Source: Niabella ginsenosidivorans
GTDB taxonomy: Bacteria > Bacteroidota > Bacteroidia > Chitinophagales > Chitinophagaceae
Reading direction: 5' to 3'
DNA: 64,000 nucleotides
Assembly: GCF_001654455.1 (NCBI RefSeq)
Contig: NZ_CP015772.1
Span: 1,922,001-1,986,000, forward strand
The position numbers were made by a program, and so were the translations under genes. The first letter of the stretch is position 1. Each line of letters starts with the position of its first letter. Shown here piece after piece: positions 7,479-16,583 of this stretch. The notes below the pieces were generated by a model. That model had not been told where the DNA came from. It did not search any database and saw only the letters and a program-made list of their open reading frames with translations.

Positions 7479-8417
7479 TTAATAATAAGAAAAGAAACTT
7501 TGCCCTATGAGCTGGCTTAACTGGTAAAGATCGGATTTCAGTTCTTCAATAAAGGCGAGTACTCCTTTTTCCCGGATGCCCTGCAGATCTGTATAGGCAA
7601 TTTTTGAAAACAGCGCACCGGTCTTCCGCTCTATTAAGGGGTTATTAGGATGGTTATTCTCTTTTAAGATATTCCTTATATACAGCTGTATTTTACCAAA
7701 GCTATAGGTAATGCTTCTTGGAAAAATATTCTTCAGGAAAATCATGTCTGTAATGTTCTGCATGTGGTTTTCACCGCGATAGCTTTTCAGGTAAAGCTCA
7801 TACCCGCTCAGGTTCAGCAGCAGGTTTTTCCAGTAAAGGATGCTCAGGCATTCCGGGTCGTTGTTGTTGAAGGCGGCAAACTTTGCTTCCGCAAAATTCA
7901 GCGTCTGCATACTGCGCTCCACAAATCTGCCGAGGTTCATAAAATTCCATCCCTGCCCGCGGGGCATCGTGTTTTCAAAAACACCGTAATAGATCAGGCT
8001 TTCATCAATTTTATGTAAAATAAGGTTCATCTGGTCGCCATCGGCAATCACTTTTTCAATGTTGATGTGCACTGTTGAATGATAGGTTTCATTAATGGAC
8101 TCCCACACTTCCTTGGTGAGGTGCTCCTGTGCGCCTCTTGCATTTTCCCTTGCTTTTAAAACCAGTTCCTTTAATGAATTGTTCTTATCACGGATCAGCA
8201 GTTCCCGCAGCACGTTGTCTGAGCTGGCTGCAATGGCTTCAATTTCCTCATCCGTGCGGTAACAAAAGATCTTTACCAGGGCACTCCAGTTAAAGACCTG
8301 GCGGCTGCTTATATCATAGCTGGCGTAAAATCCATTGGCCAGCGTTCTTGAAACAATATCAGCGCGTTCCATATAACGGCTCATCCAGTACAAACTATCG
8401 GCGGTCCTTGCTAACAT
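7479..8417 (-). CDS. Alpha-E domain protein (DUF403)
   Basis: The 312-residue all-helical protein starts with the family signature MLARTADSLYWMSRYMERAD and carries the later RGQGWNFMNLGRFVERSMQT segment. It is cytoplasmic and has no signal peptide. Alpha-E proteins nearly always accompany the circularly permuted ATP-grasp enzyme and a transglutaminase-like protein, as here. Gaps are 23 bases upstream and 18 bases downstream, so co-transcription and a shared complex are likely. The biochemical role is unknown. Confidence 0.93.
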   Translation of the reverse strand: MLARTADSLYWMSRYMERADIVSRTLANGFYASYDISSRQVFNWSALVKIFCYRTDEEIEAIAASSDNVLRELLIRDKNNSLKELVLKARENARGAQEHLTKEVWESINETYHSTVHINIEKVIADGDQMNLILHKIDESLIYYGVFENTMPRGQGWNFMNLGRFVERSMQTLNFAEAKFAAFNNNDPECLSILYWKNLLLNLSGYELYLKSYRGENHMQNITDMIFLKNIFPRSITYSFGKIQLYIRNILKENNHPNNPLIERKTGALFSKIAYTDLQGIREKGVLAFIEELKSDLYQLSQLIGQSFFSYY

Positions 8418-8440
8418 ATCCTCTAAAAAATTATGATCAG

Positions 8441-9889
8441 TTATTCTTCACTTAAAACCCAGGTATCCTTACTGCCACCTCCCTGGGAGGAGTTGACTAC
8501 TTTGCTGCCGGCTCTTAGTGCCACGCGGGTAAGGCCGCCGGGCACTATTTCTATGCCTTGCGGCCCGCAAAGGGCATAGGGCCGGAGGTCTACATGACGT
8601 GCCTGCAATTGCCCGTCTATAAAGCAGGGCGCCGTGCTCAGGGAAATGATCGGCTGGGCGATGAAGTTTCTCGGGCTTTCGGTAACGGCGGCTGTAATAT
8701 CCGCAATTTCCGCATCGGTGGCCTTATCGCCCATCATCAGCCCGTACCCGCCGCTTTCATTGGTTTTCTTGATCACCATACGGGTGATATTGGAAAGGGT
8801 ATATGCCCTTTCTTCTTCATTTTCCATGCTGTACGTAGGCACATTTTGTAAGACCGGTTCTTCATTCAGGTAATACCGGATCATTTGGGGAACATAATTG
8901 TAAACGGCCTTGTCGTCTGCCACCCCGTTTCCTATGGCATTGGCAATGCTTACATTGCCTTTCCTGTAAACGCTCGTCAGACCGGCTACGCCAAGGGTGC
9001 TGTCCGGCCGGAAGATCAGCGGGTCCAGGAAATCATCGTCCACCCTGCGGTAAATCACATCCACCTGTTTTAAACCGCTTGTGGATTTCATGTACACATG
9101 GTCATTTTTTACCACAAGGTCCCTTCCTTCCACCAGCTCTATTCCCATATACTTGGCAAGGAAGGTATGCTCATAGTAAGCGCTGTTGTAAATGCCCGGG
9201 GTCAGCAGCACAATGGTGGGATTACTGATATTGTGCGGAGCAACATCCGCCAGTACCTTATGCAGCAGGATCGGGTAGTCTGAAATGCTTTTTACTTTAT
9301 TTCCGGAAAGCAGGTCCGGGAAGATGCGTTTGGTGATCTCCCGGTTTTCCAGCATATAACTGACACCGCTGGGGGTGCGCAGGTTATCTTCCAGTACATA
9401 AAATGTTCCATTGGTATCGCGGATGAGGTCGATACCGGAAATGTGCACATAAATGTCGTGCGGCACATGGATACCGTAAATATCCCTGTTATAATGCGGG
9501 CAACTGGCAATGAGGGTGGCCGGAATGATGCCATCGTTCAGTATCTGCTGATCATGATATATATCTTTCAGGAAACAATTCAGTGCTTTTAACCGCTGGC
9601 GGATGCCCTGTTCAATAATGGCCCATTCGGAAGAAGTGATGATCCTTGGAATGATGTCAAAAGGGAATATCCGCTCAATGCCCTCTTTTTCGCTGTATAC
9701 CGTAAAAGTAATGCCACGGTTCAGGAACAGGTCTCCTGCTATTTTTTCTTTTTCCCGGAAGGCGCCGGCATTGAATTTTTTGATATAATCGTTCACTTTT
9801 TCATAGGGCACCCTTACAGAGCCGTCTTCGAGGTGCATTTCATCGTAAGAACGGGAAGCAGAAAGATAATGGTCACTCCAGTGCGGCAT
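8441..9889 (-). CDS. Circularly permuted ATP-grasp ligase (DUF404/DUF407 type)
   Basis: The 482-residue protein starts at the ATG at 9887-9889 (MPHWSDHYLSASRSYDEM). The open frame continues 32 codons upstream, but that extension is hydrophobic and unlike the family. Marks of the type 2 circularly permuted ATP-grasp family are FPFDIIPRIITSSEW, the nucleotide-binding YVLEDNLRTPSGVSY, GLTSVYRKGNVSIANA, and GGYGLMMGDKA. Family members are predicted amide-bond-forming ligases. First gene of the operon with alpha-E and transglutaminase genes; the two ATP-grasp and alpha-E proteins are almost always paired. Confidence 0.93.
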   Translation of the reverse strand: MPHWSDHYLSASRSYDEMHLEDGSVRVPYEKVNDYIKKFNAGAFREKEKIAGDLFLNRGITFTVYSEKEGIERIFPFDIIPRIITSSEWAIIEQGIRQRLKALNCFLKDIYHDQQILNDGIIPATLIASCPHYNRDIYGIHVPHDIYVHISGIDLIRDTNGTFYVLEDNLRTPSGVSYMLENREITKRIFPDLLSGNKVKSISDYPILLHKVLADVAPHNISNPTIVLLTPGIYNSAYYEHTFLAKYMGIELVEGRDLVVKNDHVYMKSTSGLKQVDVIYRRVDDDFLDPLIFRPDSTLGVAGLTSVYRKGNVSIANAIGNGVADDKAVYNYVPQMIRYYLNEEPVLQNVPTYSMENEEERAYTLSNITRMVIKKTNESGGYGLMMGDKATDAEIADITAAVTESPRNFIAQPIISLSTAPCFIDGQLQARHVDLRPYALCGPQGIEIVPGGLTRVALRAGSKVVNSSQGGGSKDTWVLSEE

Positions 9890-9940
9890 AATATTAATCT
9901 TTATGGGAAGATATAGAAAAAGAATAATATTATGAAAAAT

Positions 9941-9980
9941 AAAAGAACAGGTTCGGAAAACCTGTTCTTGTTTAAAAAAA
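9941..9980 (-). terminator. Intrinsic terminator downstream of the 48-residue gene
   Basis: Read on the minus strand, AAGAACAGGTT and AACCTGTTCTT form an 11-base stem with a five-base loop, followed by TTTTATTTTT. It lies just after the stop of the small gene at 9993-10139. It should separate the ClpX side from the ATP-grasp operon. The plus-strand side also has TTGTTT, so it may work weakly in both directions. Confidence 0.8.
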
Positions 9981-9992
9981 TACAATTATTTT

Positions 9993-10139
9993 TTATGATT
10001 GGCCAAATAAGTTGGCAACTGCTCCTTCCAGCATCGGAAATTTTTCTACAATATATTTTTTTACAGTTTCCAGTGCTTTCTGTGCCTGCTCATCGCTAAG
10101 GCCTGCTTCATTTTTCAGCTGATCAATCAATTCCTGCAT
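9993..10139 (-). CDS. Small 48-residue helical protein
   Basis: A short frame starts at the ATG at 10137-10139 and ends with TAA at 9993-9995. The product starts MQELIDQLKNEAGLSDEQAQ, continues ALETVKKYIVEKFP and ends AVANLFGQS. The LSDEQAQKALETV segment followed by a P-x-L-E-G helix resembles small Bacteroidota proteins of the DUF2780/DUF2267 type, but I cannot fix the family. It has codon use like its neighbours, its own downstream terminator and a plausible start 34 bases after the clpX stop, so it may be the last gene of the clp operon. Confidence 0.72.
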   Translation of the reverse strand: MQELIDQLKNEAGLSDEQAQKALETVKKYIVEKFPMLEGAVANLFGQS

Positions 10140-10172
10140 ACGGTTTCAAATTTAATATATAATGGCTTTTTC

Positions 10173-11420
10173 TTATGCTGCTTTGACCAGCCCCATTTTG
10201 CTTTTTTCAAATTTCCGGCGGGCATAATCTTTTGTAAGCACAAATCTTGTTTCAGGGGAGGAGGGCAGCTCATACATAGCATCTGTAAGGATGCTTTCAC
10301 AAATACTGCGCAGGCCCCGGGCGCCTAATTTATATTCCACTGCTTTTTCCACCATAAAATCGAGCACCTCCGGCTCTACCACCAGGTCGATGCCTTCCAG
10401 TTCAAACAGTTTTTTATATTGCTTCATCAGGGCATTCTTGGGCTCGGTAAGGATGGCGCGCAATGTGGGCGCATCCAAAGGATCCAGGTGGGTAACTACC
10501 GGCAAACGGCCCAATAACTCCGGTATCAATCCGAATGTTTTCAGATCCTGCGCATTTACAAAACGCAGCAGGTTTTTCTTCATGTCTTCCTGTTCTTCTT
10601 TGTCTACATTAAACCCGATGGTATTGGTTTGCACCCTGCGGGCAATGATCTTATCCACCCCGTCAAAGGCACCGCCGCAAATGAACAGGATGTTCTGCGT
10701 ATTTACTTTAATCAGCTTCTGATCGGGGTGCTTCCGCCCGCCCTGCGGGGGTACCAGCACATCAGTTCCTTCCAGCAGTTTCAGCAATCCCTGCTGTACG
10801 CCTTCGCCGCTTACATCGCGGGTAATGCTGGGATTATCACTTTTGCGGGCTATTTTATCCAGCTCATCAATATAAACTATACCGCGTTCTGCTGCTTCCA
10901 CATCATAGTTGCATACCTGCAGGAGCCGGGTAAGAATGCTTTCCACATCTTCACCCACATAACCTGCTTCTGTAAAAACGGTGGCATCTACAATTGCAAA
11001 CGGAACATTCAGCATTTTGGCAATGCTTCTTGCCAGCAGGGTTTTTCCGGTACCGGTTTCACCCACCATAATAATGTTGCTCTTTTCAATTTCAACCTCA
11101 TTATGATTGTCAATTTCCCTGCTTCTTTGCTGCAGCCTTTTATAATGATTATAAACGGCTACCGCCAGCACTTTTTTGGCATCTTTCTGTCCGATCACAT
11201 ATTCGTCCAGGAAAGATTTGATTTCCATAGGCTTTTTTACGGCCTGGTTAAAGCCGCCGGAAACCCGGGCATCTTCCTTATAATGGAGCTCCTGGTTAAT
11301 GATCTCCTGTGCATGCTCTACACAGTTTTCACAGATATGCCCATCCTGACCGGCGATCAGTATTTCAACCTCGTCCCGGCTTCTGCCACAAAATGAACAT
11401 TTTAATACGTTATCTGGCAT
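10173..11420 (-). CDS. clpX: ATP-dependent Clp protease ATP-binding subunit ClpX
   Basis: The 415-residue protein has every ClpX mark. The zinc-binding domain uses C8, C11, C30 and C33. Walker A is [11 protein letters not shown], Walker B is [10 protein letters not shown], and the ClpP-docking loop is TIGFN. The sensor region [19 protein letters not shown] and the arginine-finger region [13 protein letters not shown] follow. ClpX unfolds tagged substrates and feeds them to ClpP in the cytoplasm. It lies downstream of two clpP genes on the same strand, with a hairpin terminator between clpP and clpX that may lower or separately set clpX expression. Confidence 0.98.
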   Translation of the reverse strand: MPDNVLKCSFCGRSRDEVEILIAGQDGHICENCVEHAQEIINQELHYKEDARVSGGFNQAVKKPMEIKSFLDEYVIGQKDAKKVLAVAVYNHYKRLQQRSREIDNHNEVEIEKSNIIMVGETGTGKTLLARSIAKMLNVPFAIVDATVFTEAGYVGEDVESILTRLLQVCNYDVEAAERGIVYIDELDKIARKSDNPSITRDVSGEGVQQGLLKLLEGTDVLVPPQGGRKHPDQKLIKVNTQNILFICGGAFDGVDKIIARRVQTNTIGFNVDKEEQEDMKKNLLRFVNAQDLKTFGLIPELLGRLPVVTHLDPLDAPTLRAILTEPKNALMKQYKKLFELEGIDLVVEPEVLDFMVEKAVEYKLGARGLRSICESILTDAMYELPSSPETRFVLTKDYARRKFEKSKMGLVKAA

Positions 11421-11452
11421 AGTAATTTCTTAAAAATTTAAGATACAAATAT

Positions 11453-11482
11453 AAAAAATCGCTGCCAAAACAGCGATTTTTG
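11453..11482 (-). terminator. Intrinsic terminator between second clpP and clpX
   Basis: AAAAATCGCTG and CAGCGATTTTT form a strong hairpin with a six-base loop. On the minus strand it is followed by TTTTTTATATTTG. It lies 42 bases after the clpP stop and 33 bases before the clpX start. Read-through or a separate clpX promoter would be needed for clpX expression. Confidence 0.82.
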
Positions 11483-11523
11483 AAGTTTAAAGAATATTAA
11501 AATTATGATGATGATCTGCGGCC

Positions 11524-12186
11524 TTACAACTTATCAACAATCTTATCTGCAATGCCATAGGCTACCGCTTCTTTGGCATCCATCCAGTAATCGCGGTCAA
11601 AATCGCGCATGATCTCTTCTGTTGTTTTTCCACAATTTGCTGCAAGTATCTGGGCGCCAATCTGTTTTACCCGCTGGGTTTGTTTGGCCTGTATTTCCAG
11701 GTCGGTGCTTACCCCGCGTATAAAACCACCCAGGGAGGGCTGGTGGATCATTACCTCGCCGTGTGGAAAAATACAGCGGCTGCCTTTTTTACCACCGCTC
11801 AGTAAAATACTGCCCATAGAGGCTGCAAGACCCATACAAATAGTGCTTACCGGGCTTTTGATCATTTTCATGGTATCATAGATCACCATCCCGCTGGTAA
11901 CCACACCTCCCGGGCTGTTGATGTAGAACTTGATGGTTTCTCCCGGCTTGTCCGCATCCAGCAATAACAGTTTGGTGGTTACTTCACGCGCGCTTTTATC
12001 ATCCACAACGCCCCACAGGTACACTGCCCGCTGATCAAAAAACATCTTTTCCAGGCGCTTATTCAGCATCATCAGGTCATCTCTTTTATCCGGGGTTTCC
12101 TGGGGCTCCTCTTCTTCACCCTCCCCATCGAAACGGAGGGGATTCAGCCATTTATCTGAATTTAAATTAGCTATCATAGTATTCAT
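11524..12186 (-). CDS. clpP: ClpP-family serine protease, second paralogue
   Basis: The 220-residue protein has an intact triad: S123 in GLAASMGSI, H148 in MIHQPSLGG and D199 in DRDYWMDA. The N-terminus differs from ordinary ClpP: it carries an acidic stretch (FDGEGEEEEPQETPDKRDD) in place of the usual short propeptide and axial loop. It is 18 bases downstream of another clpP gene, so both are probably expressed together and could form mixed rings. Normal ClpP rings of fourteen subunits dock ClpX, encoded next. Confidence 0.95.
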   Translation of the reverse strand: MNTMIANLNSDKWLNPLRFDGEGEEEEPQETPDKRDDLMMLNKRLEKMFFDQRAVYLWGVVDDKSAREVTTKLLLLDADKPGETIKFYINSPGGVVTSGMVIYDTMKMIKSPVSTICMGLAASMGSILLSGGKKGSRCIFPHGEVMIHQPSLGGFIRGVSTDLEIQAKQTQRVKQIGAQILAANCGKTTEEIMRDFDRDYWMDAKEAVAYGIADKIVDKL

Positions 12187-12204
12187 TTAGTTTGTAATTA
12201 ACAA

Positions 12205-12897
12205 TTACGCTTTTTTCTGTTTTTTGTTGTTCACCAGCAATACCTCATCTACAAAACCATATTCCTTTGCTTCGCTTGCGGTCATCCATTTATCGCGGTC
12301 AAAGTCTTTTTCGATCTGGTCAATGGGCCTGTCTGTATGTATATTTACAATTTCATACAATTCCTTTTTCAGCTTGCGGATCTCATTCACCGTAATTTCA
12401 ATATCGCTGGCCTGACCGCCGATACCGCCGCTGGGCTGGTGCATCATAATGCGCGCATGTTTCAGCGCAGCCCGCTTGCCGTGAGTGCCGGCACCTAGGA
12501 GCACGCAGGACATTGAGGCGGCCATACCAATACAAATAGTGGCCACATCCGGGGTTACATATTGCATCGTATCATAAACGCCCAATCCGGCATACACGCT
12601 GCCGCCGGGGCTGTTAATATACATATTGATGTCTCTTGTGCGGTCTGTACTGTCCAGGAACAGCAGCTGGGCGGTAACAATATTGGCTACTTCATCATTA
12701 ATAGGGTAGCCCAAAAAAATGATGCGATCCATCATTAACCGGCTGTACACATCCATTACAGCAACATTCATAGGTCTTTCTTCTATGATGTTGGGCGTTA
12801 AAGCCGTTACCAGGTGGTTGCCATAGCTGTGCAGCGTATTGCTGGAAATACCTTTATGCTTTACCGCGTACTTTTCAAATTCTGAGTTATATGTCAT
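12205..12897 (-). CDS. clpP: ATP-dependent Clp protease proteolytic subunit ClpP, first paralogue
   Basis: I chose the ATG at 12895-12897 (MTYNSEFEKYAVKHKGISS), which matches the usual Bacteroidota ClpP start; the frame also has an ATG 17 codons upstream. The 230-residue protein has S128 in GMAASMSCV, H153 in MMHQPSGG and D202 in DRDKWMTA, equivalent to the E. coli triad at a constant offset of 31. It is first in the order clpP, clpP, clpX. The trigger-factor gene often found upstream in other bacteria is missing; the next gene upstream is divergent. Confidence 0.96.
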   Translation of the reverse strand: MTYNSEFEKYAVKHKGISSNTLHSYGNHLVTALTPNIIEERPMNVAVMDVYSRLMMDRIIFLGYPINDEVANIVTAQLLFLDSTDRTRDINMYINSPGGSVYAGLGVYDTMQYVTPDVATICIGMAASMSCVLLGAGTHGKRAALKHARIMMHQPSGGIGGQASDIEITVNEIRKLKKELYEIVNIHTDRPIDQIEKDFDRDKWMTASEAKEYGFVDEVLLVNNKKQKKA

Positions 12898-13092
12898 AAT
12901 CAATGAATTAATAATTATCGGATTAAAAGTAATCAAATATTTATCCATTTACAAAATAGGAGGCTTTAATGCCAAGTTGACTGTTTTTGTCCGGCAAAAT
13001 CGTCATCCGGGCATTTTTTCTTAACGATTTCATGATCTGCAGGCGGTTTTTCTTTCAGGAGATGTTATAATTTTAGCTGAAATACTGTTTTT

Positions 13093-13908
13093 ATGAACCG
13101 GAAAGATTTTCTGAAGGGCGCGGTTCCCGCATTTTTATTACTGGCAAACGGCAGGCTCCTGCAGGCGCAGGAGCATCTGGGCCCTGTCTGCAACAGGAAA
13201 AGACGGCTGCGCTTTGCGATAGCTTCAGATATTCATTACGGACAGGAAAAAACGGAGTTTGACCGTTTTTTGAGCACAGCGATCCATAAAATAAACGGGG
13301 CGCATGCTGAAGAAGCGTTTGATTTTTGTGTACTGAACGGGGATATTGTGCATAATGATCCGGCGCACTATCCTGCTGCAAAGGCATTGATTGAACAGCT
13401 GAACATGAAATGGTACGTAACACCGGGAAACCATGACAGGGTTACGGCAGCGCAATGGGAGGCGATCTGGAACAGCCCGGTGAACTATGATTTTGTGGTA
13501 AACGGAACCGTGTTCCTTGCTGCTGCCACTTCTGATGAAAAAGGCGGATATATTTGTCCGGACCTGGCGTGGATGGAACAGCAACTGCAGCAATACAGGG
13601 CTTCAGAGAACGTGTTCATTATTATTCATATCAACCCGGCAAAGCTTACAAAGTTTGGTATTGACTGCCCTGATTTTATCAGCCTGCTGAAACGCTACAG
13701 GAATGTAAGGGCGGTTTTTAACGGGCACGACCATGATGAGGATGGCATTAAAAAGCGGGACGGGATCCCTTTTATTTTTGATGCGCATGTTGGCGGCGAC
13801 TGGGGCACAGATTATAAAGGCTTCCGGGTGGTGGAACTGCTGGACGATAACAGCCTGCTTACCTATATCATGAACCCGGATGTGAAAATGAATAGCGCTG
13901 TTTTATAG
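13093..13908 (+). CDS. Secreted metallophosphoesterase
   Basis: The 271-residue protein starts NRKDFLKGAVPAFLLLANG, a Tat-like signal in which the second arginine of the twin pair is lysine, so export by Tat is uncertain. The calcineurin-type metal ligands are all present: SDIHYG, LNGDIVHND, TPGNHD, IIHINP and FNGHDHDEDG. The family hydrolyses phosphomonoesters or diesters with a two-metal centre; the substrate here cannot be told. It is transcribed away from the clp operon and stands alone. Confidence 0.88.
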   Translation: MNRKDFLKGAVPAFLLLANGRLLQAQEHLGPVCNRKRRLRFAIASDIHYGQEKTEFDRFLSTAIHKINGAHAEEAFDFCVLNGDIVHNDPAHYPAAKALIEQLNMKWYVTPGNHDRVTAAQWEAIWNSPVNYDFVVNGTVFLAAATSDEKGGYICPDLAWMEQQLQQYRASENVFIIIHINPAKLTKFGIDCPDFISLLKRYRNVRAVFNGHDHDEDGIKKRDGIPFIFDAHVGGDWGTDYKGFRVVELLDDNSLLTYIMNPDVKMNSAVL

Positions 13909-14501
13909 GGGCTGTTTGTTGAATGCCCGCAGATTCTCGGAACGCCGCTGATGATGAAAGATGTCTGCGCATTTAGCGTATTCAGCGGGGAAAACCCCGT
14001 TCTGGATGGGGTTTCCGCAAAGTTTTTGCCGGAGGTATTTATTTTGTAATTTATCCGGATCTGAATTCCGGAAAGCAGCTATATATTCACAGCAATACTG
14101 TTCTGCAAAGAACAATGATACCCAGGCTGTATCAAAAGTCATTATTGTCATACCGGGCTTGATCCGGTATCTAAAAATCACATATAATTATCAATAGATT
14201 CTGAAACAACTTCAGAACGACATTCCGCTGTTAAAGCAACTTTTGATACAGCCCCTGTTTGCTGCAACATCTAAACATGGTTACAATAATAAAATGAATT
14301 ATGGCGGTATTATTGAAGAAATGATTTGATGAAAAAAGAAAAGGGGGAATGCGCTTTCATTTTTAAAATCACAGAAATACAACCCCCCATTTTAGTATGG
14401 ATAAAGAATTCGTCTGAAGCATTCAGCAGCATGCTGTTTCTTACAGAAAATTGTTTTACTTTTAGTAATCAACCAAAGGTAAATAAAGGACGGCTTTTAT
14501 T
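13909..14501. other. Intergenic region with a TIR element upstream of rmuC
   Basis: No gene is supported. At 13914-13990 lies palindrome-rich DNA (CTCGGAACGCCGCTGATGA and GCATTTAGCGTATTCAGCG) that resembles material at 24490-24650. At 14125-14253 is a terminal-inverted-repeat element. The rest, 14254-14501, is AT-rich leader DNA before rmuC. An 83-residue frame overlaps the rmuC start and looks like chance. Confidence 0.55.
14125..14253. mobile_element. MITE-like element, copy 1 (15-base terminal inverted repeats)
   Basis: GGCTGTATCAAAAGT (14125-14139) is the exact reverse complement of ACTTTTGATACAGCC (14239-14253). The interior has a GTCATACCGGGCTTGATCC palindrome module and a TTCTGAAACAACTTCAGAACG module related to the REP-like repeats. 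The element has no coding capacity. A second copy with identical ends lies at 19438-19558. Confidence 0.75.
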
Positions 14502-16049
14502 ATGGATGGGATTTATATTTTATCAGGGATCGGCATTGGTATCATTACCGGCTATTTCATTGCCCGGTGGAAACTGATGAGCGGGTTTGTTACCTGCGAA
14601 GAGGCAGAGCAATTGCGAAAACAGGTAAGCAGCTTAATGCAACAGAATGCTTCCAAACTTTCAAAAGAAGAGGTGCAGGATGCTTATGTGCCCAGGGAAC
14701 TGGCAGCGCACTACCTGGGTACTATTGAAAAGCTGCAGGAACGCCTGAGGGAGCAGGAGCAGGCAAGCCACCGGCAACAGGAGGAACTGCTGCAGCTAAC
14801 AAGGGAAGCGGAACAGAAGATTCCCAAAACAGTGGTCGATGCCAAAGACGCGCTGATCCTGGAATTAAAAACAGCGCTTACGGCAGGTGCGGAAAAAGAG
14901 CGGGCAATGGCCGAAAAGATGGAATGGTTCCGGAGCGAAGTAGAGCAGTTGCACCGGTTTGCTCAGGAACAGTTCAAAACGCTGGCGGGTGAAGTGCTGG
15001 AAGAAAAGAAAAAGCTGTTTGTAACTGAAAATAAGAAGGAAATGACCACGCTTCTTGACCCTCTGAAAACAGATCTGAACCAGTTCAGGGAAAAGGTGGA
15101 AGCTACCAGGAAGGAGGATATACGGGAAGTTACATCTTTAAAAAAAGAGATCGAATCCCTGCAAAAGCTGAATGCACAGCTGAGTGATGACGCCAGGAAC
15201 CTGGCAACAGCGCTGAAGGCCGAAGTAAAAATGCAGGGCAATTGGGGCGAAGACCGTCTGAACCTGATCCTGGAAACAGAAGGGCTGCAAAAATACATTG
15301 ATTATACCCGGGAAGAGGTATTCCGGGACCAGGAGGCAGACAGGAGCCTGCGCCCTGATTTTATCTTAAGGCTGCCGAACGGTAAACATATTATCATTGA
15401 CAGTAAGGTTTCTCTCACAGCCTATGTGGGCTATTTTAATACAGATAGCCCGGAACAAAAGCAGGCTTTTTTAAAACAGCATGTAAAAAGCATTGCAGAT
15501 CATATTGAAAAGCTGGCCGACAAAAACTACCAGTCGCTGGCCGGGCTGAACGCTCCGGATTATGTTTTCCTTTTTGCACCGGTGGAAGGAGCACTTACGC
15601 TGGCGCTGAACCAGCGCCCCGATCTGTTTAACCAGGCCTTAAAAAGAAAAATTGTGTTAATAACCCCTACCACCCTGGTGGCTACGCTGAAAATTGTAAA
15701 GCTGCTCTGGCAAAAAGAGAACCAGGTCAAAAACGTGGAAGAGATATTCAGGCAATGCGGGGAGCTGTATGATAAATTTGTGCGGTTTATTAGTGAAATG
15801 GACCGGGTGGAAGAAGCATTGCAGCAGGCTGCAGGGGCGCATCGCGATGCCATGAATCATTTAAAAGACGGGACCCGGAAAGGCAACACGATCATCGGCC
15901 GTTTTGAACGGATCAGGAGCCTGGAAGCCAAAGTGAATAAAAGCATCCCGGAAAAATACCTAGCCGAACTGGAACTGCTGCCTGATGACAATGAAAAAGA
16001 GCGGGAAGCTGATACTTCCGGAATGTACAACCTGCAGGACAATGAATGA
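14502..16049 (+). CDS. rmuC: DNA recombination protein RmuC
   Basis: The 515-residue protein has an N-terminal membrane anchor (GIYILSGIGIGIITGYFIA), a long coiled coil (residues about 80-220, rich in Q, E and K), and the RmuC domain. The domain carries GNWGEDRLNLILE near 246, RPDFILRLPNGKHIIIDSKVSL and YVFLFAPVEGAL, the expected nuclease-like core. RmuC limits chromosome inversions at short inverted repeats, as known from E. coli. That is an interesting fit to a genome rich in such repeats, though no direct link is shown. The stop overlaps the start of the decayed gene at 16042 (ATGAATGA), so the two were once coupled. Confidence 0.95.
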   Translation: MDGIYILSGIGIGIITGYFIARWKLMSGFVTCEEAEQLRKQVSSLMQQNASKLSKEEVQDAYVPRELAAHYLGTIEKLQERLREQEQASHRQQEELLQLTREAEQKIPKTVVDAKDALILELKTALTAGAEKERAMAEKMEWFRSEVEQLHRFAQEQFKTLAGEVLEEKKKLFVTENKKEMTTLLDPLKTDLNQFREKVEATRKEDIREVTSLKKEIESLQKLNAQLSDDARNLATALKAEVKMQGNWGEDRLNLILETEGLQKYIDYTREEVFRDQEADRSLRPDFILRLPNGKHIIIDSKVSLTAYVGYFNTDSPEQKQAFLKQHVKSIADHIEKLADKNYQSLAGLNAPDYVFLFAPVEGALTLALNQRPDLFNQALKRKIVLITPTTLVATLKIVKLLWQKENQVKNVEEIFRQCGELYDKFVRFISEMDRVEEALQQAAGAHRDAMNHLKDGTRKGNTIIGRFERIRSLEAKVNKSIPEKYLAELELLPDDNEKEREADTSGMYNLQDNE

Positions 16050-16583
16050 ATTGTTTGAGTTTAGGGCAAAGATCTGTAAACCGGGCATTAACGGGCGTAT
16101 TGATGTGCCGGACCGGGTTGTAAAAAAATAAAAAAAGAAAAAGGATATATCCGTATAAAAGGAACCAGTAATGGCTTTGCATTCTTTAAAAGCCTGATAC
16201 CTGTAAAAGGTGGCGCCTGCAGGTTGTTTGTAAACGGAATAATGATGAAAGGAGCCCATACAACTGCTGGTAAGGGGCTGTTTTCCATATCCGGCCTGAT
16301 GAAACAAAAGTAGAAAAGCAGTTCCCGCTCCCTTCAAAGCTGAAAAGCATTTTGACGGAAACGGAGCTGATGTTCGCATTTAAAATGCTCAGCGTGTCAA
16401 AGGCAAAAGGACATTTTAAAGTACCTGAGCTATATAAAGACGGAAGAAACATTTATAAAGAATATGCAAAAGCTGGCCGCACAGCTCCGGTCTGACAAAA
16501 AGATGTACGGATCCCCTGATTTTACAGGGTATTTTGTTTGCCCGGATTCTTATAGTTTTCTTATTTTTGTAAGAAGCCAGTGA
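16042..16583 (+). pseudogene. Decayed DUF1905 / YdeI-type (OmdA-like) gene
   Basis: The ATG at 16042 overlaps the rmuC stop. Frame 1 reads MNELFEFRAKICKPGINGRI and stops at 16129, after an A-run that lacks one base. The next frame continues KKEKGYIRIKGTSNGFAFF and SLIPVKGG, a DUF1905 match, and stops at 16311. A third segment reads DETKVEKQFPLPSKLKSIL. The last shifts again to ILKYLSYIKTEETFIKNMQK and ends KKMYG near 16510. The order agrees with YdeI/OmdA-like proteins (DUF1905 followed by a helical tail). Three or more frame changes make sequencing error unlikely. The true 3' end is uncertain; the last frame stops at 16581-16583. Confidence 0.75.

Noticed and set aside
10629-11396. 255-codon plus-strand frame opposite clpX
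   Set aside because: It is wholly antisense to clpX, which has all its motifs.
14326-14577. 83-codon frame before rmuC
   Set aside because: It overlaps the rmuC start in another frame and shows no recognisable features.
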